Both the position numbers and the translations under genes were made by a program. The notes below the pieces were generated by a model. It searched no databases. It had not been told where the DNA came from and saw only the letters and a list, made by a program, of their open reading frames with translations. 64,000 nt of DNA from JAEKLB01 sp050249235 (GTDB lineage Bacteria; Actinomycetota; Acidimicrobiia; Acidimicrobiales; CADCSY01), in NCBI GenBank assembly GCA_050249235.1, contig JBFWQW010000002.1, positions 18,840 to 82,839 on the forward strand. The letters are read 5' to 3'. This document shows positions 60,032 to 64,000 of the stretch, in pieces (position 1 is the stretch's first letter; every line of letters starts with the position of its first letter).

Positions 60032-61420
60032 TCAGTAGTTGGCGGTGGCGTCGAGGTAGGCCTCGAAGCGCTTCACGGCGTCGTCGCTGGCCGGGCCACC
60101 CTGCACGTAGGCCAGCACCTCGGCCTGGGCGGCCGGGTCGGGCAGGCGCCGGGCCACGATGGCGTCGAACTCCCGGCGGTGGTTGAGCAGCGTGCGGGGC
60201 CGGAACTGCGACGGCCACAGGCCCTCGGCCGGGCGGTAGCCCTTCAGCGCCTGGGTGGCGATGGTGACCTTGTGGACCTCGGACGGCCCGTCCATGATCC
60301 CCATCGAGCCGGACAGGGCGCCGTCGAAGGGCATCAGGTTGGAGATGCCGAGGGCACCGTGGAGGTGCATCGACTTGTAGTGGATGTCGCTCAGCACCTC
60401 GGCCGCCTTCACCTTGCAGGCGGCGATGTACTGCCGGGCCTCACGGGTGCTCGACTGGTCGATGAGCCAGGCCGTGTAGAGGACGAGCAGTCGGAACTGC
60501 TGGATGGCGATCCACGAGTCGGCCACCTGCTCCTGGACCATCTGCTTCTCTGCCAGGAGCGTGCCCTTGGTCTCGCGGCTGATGGCCCGCTCGCACATCA
60601 TGTCGAAGTAGCGCTTGGCGCCGGCCACCGCCCGCATGGCGTGGTGGATGCGGCCGCCGCCGAGGCGGCGCTGGGCCACCTCGAAGGCCTTGCCCTCGCC
60701 GCCGAGCACGTTCTCGTACGGCACCCGGACGTTCTCGTAGCGGACGTGGGCGTGCTGGCCCTCGCCGAAGGGCTGGCCCTGGTGGCCGATGTCGTGGAGC
60801 ACGTTGATGCCGGGGGTGTCGGACGGCACCAGGATCATCGACATGCCCTGGTAGGGGCTCACGTCGGGGTTGGTGACGCACATGACGATGATGAACGACG
60901 ACATGGTGAGGTTCGACGAGAAGAACTTCTCCCCGTTGATCACCCACTCGTCGCCGTCGCGCTCGGCCCGGCACCGGAACGTGGTCGGGTCGGCGCCGCC
61001 CTGGGGCTCGGTCATCGAGTAGCAGGACGACACCTCGCCCTCGAGGAGGGGCTGGAGCCACCTGGCCTTCTGCTCCGGCGTGCCGTAGGCGGCGATGATC
61101 TCGGCATTGCCGGTGTCGGGCGCGGCCGTGCCGAAGATGGTGGGGGCCCACTGGGCCCGGCCGAGGATCTCGTTCATGAGGGCGAGCTTGAGCTGGCCGT
61201 AGCCCTGGCCGCCGAGCTCCGGCTCGAGGTGGCAGGCCCACAGGTCGCGGTCGCGCACCTCCTGCTTCAGCTGGTAGATCAGGTCCTTCAGGGCGCCGGT
61301 CGGCTGCCGGTACACGTTCTGGGCCAGCACCTCGAGGGGCTCGACCTCCTCGCGGACGAACGTGTCCATCCAGTCGAGCTTCGCTTGGAACTCGGGATCG
61401 GTCGTGAAGTCCCAGGCCAT
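60032..61420 (-). CDS. Acyl-CoA dehydrogenase (ACAD10/11-like)
   Basis: A 462-aa flavoenzyme: LEPELGGQGYGQLKLALMNE, the FAD segment SMTEPQGGADPTTF, INGEKFFSSNLTMS, and the C-terminal MHLHGALGISNLMPF with SMGIMDGPSEVHKVTIA. The last is typical of the ACAD10/11 group, acting on long or branched acyl-CoA (the catalytic base is the Asp in MDGPSE by analogy). ATG 61420 is the start. It diverges from a TetR gene with a palindromic operator in between, so its expression is probably induced by its substrate. Confidence 0.93.
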   Translation of the reverse strand: MAWDFTTDPEFQAKLDWMDTFVREEVEPLEVLAQNVYRQPTGALKDLIYQLKQEVRDRDLWACHLEPELGGQGYGQLKLALMNEILGRAQWAPTIFGTAAPDTGNAEIIAAYGTPEQKARWLQPLLEGEVSSCYSMTEPQGGADPTTFRCRAERDGDEWVINGEKFFSSNLTMSSFIIVMCVTNPDVSPYQGMSMILVPSDTPGINVLHDIGHQGQPFGEGQHAHVRYENVRVPYENVLGGEGKAFEVAQRRLGGGRIHHAMRAVAGAKRYFDMMCERAISRETKGTLLAEKQMVQEQVADSWIAIQQFRLLVLYTAWLIDQSSTREARQYIAACKVKAAEVLSDIHYKSMHLHGALGISNLMPFDGALSGSMGIMDGPSEVHKVTIATQALKGYRPAEGLWPSQFRPRTLLNHRREFDAIVARRLPDPAAQAEVLAYVQGGPASDDAVKRFEAYLDATANY

Positions 61421-61525
61421 GGCGGTGGCTCCTCCCCGGGCGGCCGGGGCACCCTCGCCCGGCGCCCACCTCGTCGGCGGCTATCGTCCAGGACGAGAGT
61501 TCTCCCGGACGGGAACACGATTCTG

Positions 61526-61545
61526 CCGGGACCATATGATCCCGG
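61526..61545. promoter_or_regulatory. 20-bp near-perfect palindrome, likely TetR operator
   Basis: CCGGGACCATATGATCCCGG is palindromic except for one symmetrical pair (C against A). It lies 106 bp upstream of the dehydrogenase start and 44 bp upstream of the tetR start, the usual place for an operator controlling both. The TATGAT inside it could be a -10 box for tetR. Confidence 0.8.
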
Positions 61546-61589
61546 GCGCCGGCCTGTCCAGCGGTCCGGGACCGACGAGGAGCCTCGCC

Positions 61590-62279
61590 GTGGCCCGCAC
61601 CGCCGCAACCGACATCGACACCGGGACCGGGCCCGCCGAGCCCGCCGGCGGGACGGGGACGGAGGGCGGCGGCGAGTCGCTGCCGCCCACCGCGGCCCGG
61701 GCCGTGCGCCGCTCCCTCGCCGCCCGGCGGTCGACCTACGTGGACGAGGTGCAGCGCCTCCTCGACGCCGGCCTGGCGCTCATGGTCGAGAGCGACGACC
61801 CGCCCCGGGTGGCCGACATCGTCCGCCGTTCGGGGCTCTCGAACCAGGCCTTCTACCGCCACTTCGCCAGCAAGGACGAGCTGATCGTGGCCGTCGTCGA
61901 AGCGGGCTCGGGCCGGCTCGAGACCTACCTCGAGCACCAGGTGGCCCTCGCCCCCACCCCCGAGGCCAAGCTGCGGGCCTGGGTCGTCGGCGTCCTGTCG
62001 CAGGCCAACCCCCATGTCGCCACCCCCACCCGGGCCGTCATGGGGAACTTCCGCCAGCTCCCGCCGTCACACCGCACGTCGACGGGTCGGCCCGGGGGGC
62101 CTCTCCTGGTGGCGATCCTCGAGCGGCTCGGCAGCCCCGACCCCGAGCGCGACGCCACCGCCGTCCAGACCCTCGCCTTCGGCCGGCTCGACCAGTTCGT
62201 CTGGGACACGCCCCCCACGCCCGAGGACATCGAGCAGCTCGTCGCCTTCTGCCTGGCGGCGGTCGGCCGCCCGGCCTGA
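61590..62279 (+). CDS. TetR-family regulator of the divergent acyl-CoA dehydrogenase
   Basis: A 229-aa repressor. An unusually long, Gly/Pro-rich N-terminus is followed by the HTH (RVADIVRRSGLSNQAFYRHF, then ASKDELIVAVVEAG) at about residues 70-105 and a ligand-binding helical domain. The start is set at GTG 61590 because GAGGAG lies about 8 bp upstream; ATG 61536 would overlap the operator. Divergence from the acyl-CoA dehydrogenase suggests an acyl-CoA-responsive regulator of fatty acid use. Confidence 0.85.
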   Translation: MARTAATDIDTGTGPAEPAGGTGTEGGGESLPPTAARAVRRSLAARRSTYVDEVQRLLDAGLALMVESDDPPRVADIVRRSGLSNQAFYRHFASKDELIVAVVEAGSGRLETYLEHQVALAPTPEAKLRAWVVGVLSQANPHVATPTRAVMGNFRQLPPSHRTSTGRPGGPLLVAILERLGSPDPERDATAVQTLAFGRLDQFVWDTPPTPEDIEQLVAFCLAAVGRPA

Positions 62280-62418
62280 CCAGCCCGGACCGGCCCTCCC
62301 GACGGGCGCGGCGCGGATCTCGCCCCGGCGCGGCGACAGGCCGACCCGCGTCGGGGTCGGTGAGCCGCCGAGGTGCTCGACCTGCAGGTCCCGGCCCGAG
62401 TTCCTATCCTCGCCCGTC

Positions 62419-64000
62419 GTGCCGTCGACCGCCGGAGTCGTGCGCCGCCTCCGCCGGCGCCCCGGCGACACCCGGCGGGTCCTGCGGGCCGGGCTCGTCG
62501 TCGGGCTCTACGCCGTGCTGGCCCTCGTCACCGTGCTGCCCGGCATCACGCGGTGGGACACGGCGGTGGTGGGTGACGCCGGCGACTCGCTGCTGAACCT
62601 CTCGATCATGGACTGGGTGTGGGACCACGCCTTCGCCTGGCGGGACCTGTGGCGGGGCCAGATGTTCCGCCCCCACGAGCTCACGCTGGCCTACTCGGAG
62701 GGGCTGTTCCCCCAGACCGTCCTCTTCGGGGTGCTGCGGACCGTCCTCGGCGGGTCCGACGCGGTGGCCTTCAACGCCGTGCTGCTCACGGCCTGGACGG
62801 TGGCCTTCGTCGGGTGCCACCAGCTGCTGCGCCGCCTCGGGTGCGACACCGTGGCCGCCGTCGTCGGCTCGGTGGCCTGGAACCTCTCGGCCGCCCGGCT
62901 CGGCCACGTCTGGCACTTCCAGCTCGTGACGGCTGCAGCGCTGATCCCCCTGACGGTGCTCGTCACGTTCCGGTTGCTCGACCGGCCGACGGTCCGCCGG
63001 GGCCTGGTCCTCGGCGCGGCGCTGGCCACCGCCGTGCTGGCCGCCAGCTACTACGGGCTGATGCTCGTGGTCGCCACCGGCGTGCTGGTGGCCGGATGGG
63101 TGGTGCTCGACCGGGGCGCCGGCCTGCGGGCGCTCGTCGCCCCCCTGCTGGCCGGGGCCGCGCTGGCGGCGGTGGTGGTGCTGCCGGTGTGGCGCCAGTA
63201 CGAGTCCCTCCAGGACGACCCCTACTTCCGCCGGTCGCCCGAGGCGCAGTTCTCGACCACGTCGGACGACCTCCTGGTGCCGGCGTCGACCAGCCGCTTC
63301 CTCACCGACGCTCCGATCCTCGAGGACCACCCGCCGGCGAACGTCGAGCGCCAGCTGTTCCCGGGGCTGGTCATCCTCCCCTTCGCCGTGCTCGGCGCGG
63401 TGGCCCTGGCCCGGCGGCGGCACCGGGCCGGGGCCCTGCGCCGCCGGCGGGAGATCGGGCTGGTCGTGCTCCTCGGGGTGGTGATGCTGCTGCTCAGCGG
63501 GGGCGACCGGGGCTGGCTCGTCGGGCTGGACGAGCCGGGGCCCTACCGCCTGCTGCGCATGCTGCTCCCGGCGCTCGACGGTGTGCGGGCGCCCTCCCGG
63601 TTCGGCATCCTGTTCCAGCTCGGGGTGGCGGTCCTCGGCGGACTCGGCCTGGCCACGCTCGGTCGGCGCCTGCGTCCGGGCGCCTACCTCGCCCTCGGGG
63701 GGGTGGTGCTGGCCCTGCTCCTCGTCGAGTCGAGCATCCGGGTCCCGACCACCGAGGTGCCGGACCGGCCGGCGTGGACGGCGGTGAACCGGGCGCTCGA
63801 CGACCGGGCCGACGGCGTCGTCGCCGAGCTCCCGATGGTCGCCTCGGCCCACGGCCTGCCGTGGGCCCTCGTCGAGTCACCCCGCCAGTACCTGGCCCGG
63901 ATCGACGTGCACCCCCGCGTCAACGGCTACTCGGGCGGCGAGCCCCACGGCTTCCTTCAGCGGGGCGAGTCGCTCAACCGGTTCCCGAGCGCGGAGTCGA
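62419..64000 (+). CDS. Large polytopic membrane protein, 3' end missing
   Basis: At least 527 residues, open to the right edge. It has ten or more hydrophobic helices, with an N-terminal RLRRRPGDTRRVLRAGL, an outside loop TRWDTAVVGDAGDSLLNLSI with acidic residues, and a later extracytoplasmic region (FRRSPEAQFSTTSDDLLVPA, DGVRAPSRFG). This fits a GT-C-type glycosyltransferase/YfhO-like envelope protein; the Asp-rich first loop would be the catalytic site, which is inference. GTG 62419 follows TATCCT by 9 bp, so the mRNA may be leaderless. Confidence 0.75.
   Translation, partial: MPSTAGVVRRLRRRPGDTRRVLRAGLVVGLYAVLALVTVLPGITRWDTAVVGDAGDSLLNLSIMDWVWDHAFAWRDLWRGQMFRPHELTLAYSEGLFPQTVLFGVLRTVLGGSDAVAFNAVLLTAWTVAFVGCHQLLRRLGCDTVAAVVGSVAWNLSAARLGHVWHFQLVTAAALIPLTVLVTFRLLDRPTVRRGLVLGAALATAVLAASYYGLMLVVATGVLVAGWVVLDRGAGLRALVAPLLAGAALAAVVVLPVWRQYESLQDDPYFRRSPEAQFSTTSDDLLVPASTSRFLTDAPILEDHPPANVERQLFPGLVILPFAVLGAVALARRRHRAGALRRRREIGLVVLLGVVMLLLSGGDRGWLVGLDEPGPYRLLRMLLPALDGVRAPSRFGILFQLGVAVLGGLGLATLGRRLRPGAYLALGGVVLALLLVESSIRVPTTEVPDRPAWTAVNRALDDRADGVVAELPMVASAHGLPWALVESPRQYLARIDVHPRVNGYSGGEPHGFLQRGESLNRFPSAES

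Overview
The window is GC-rich, GTG/TTG-start-rich DNA packed with housekeeping genes. It looks like an actinobacterium: there is a caa3-type oxidase with a CtaC-cytochrome c fusion, clpS followed by a DUF2017 gene, a BldC-like regulator, a dnaK-grpE-dnaJ-hspR-clpB operon, an EtfD-type reductase and many acyl-CoA dehydrogenases. The combination and codon use suggest class Acidimicrobiia (an Iamia-like organism), but that placement is inference; there is no rRNA gene here.

Layout. 1-7.9 kb: aerobic respiration. An oxidase operon on the minus strand encodes a degenerate subunit I paralogue, subunit III, an unrecognised membrane protein, subunit II-cyt c, and subunit I (cut by the window edge). 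ctaB and ctaA (heme A synthesis) diverge upstream, followed by clpS. 7.9-13 kb: tRNA-Glu, two convergent acyl-CoA dehydrogenases, a small XRE-regulator cassette, tRNA-Asp, tRNA-Phe and a BldC-like protein. 13-26 kb: nucleotide synthesis: pyrE, then purM, purF, purL, purQ, purS, purC, purB, purE, purD and purA, mostly with 4-base stop/start overlaps, interrupted by one conserved plus-strand hypothetical and a tandem repeat. 26-33 kb: the heat-shock operon, with an HspR-binding-like inverted repeat placed inside the 3' end of the upstream gene.

33-44 kb: signalling and envelope genes: a GGDEF-EAL protein, gpmA, a GGDEF fusion protein, a short DivIVA-like protein, two LuxR-type regulators with degenerate receivers, a protein joining an LPxTG signal to a coiled coil, an RmlC-like epimerase, an orphan PII protein beside a winged-helix regulator, and a cyclic-nucleotide-binding protein. 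44-48 kb: an EtfD-like membrane Fe-S reductase that fits the three acyl-CoA dehydrogenases, a CAP-domain secreted protein and an M19-type dipeptidase.

48-54.3 kb: an accessory, eroded region starting at tRNA-Gly. It has a 15-bp repeat of the tRNA 3' end, a frameshifted LuxR pseudogene, a toxin-antitoxin-like pair, an aldo/keto reductase remnant, two intact aldo/keto reductases, a persulfide-dioxygenase/rhodanese gene and gene fragments. 54.3-64 kb: catabolic and accessory metabolism: a monooxygenase-fold protein, an overlapping ubiquitin-like/BNR-propeller gene pair, a heme-binding-type protein, a thioesterase, an isochorismatase-fold protein lacking its catalytic residues, an amidase, an acyl-CoA dehydrogenase with a divergent TetR gene and a clear operator, and a large polytopic membrane protein running off the end.
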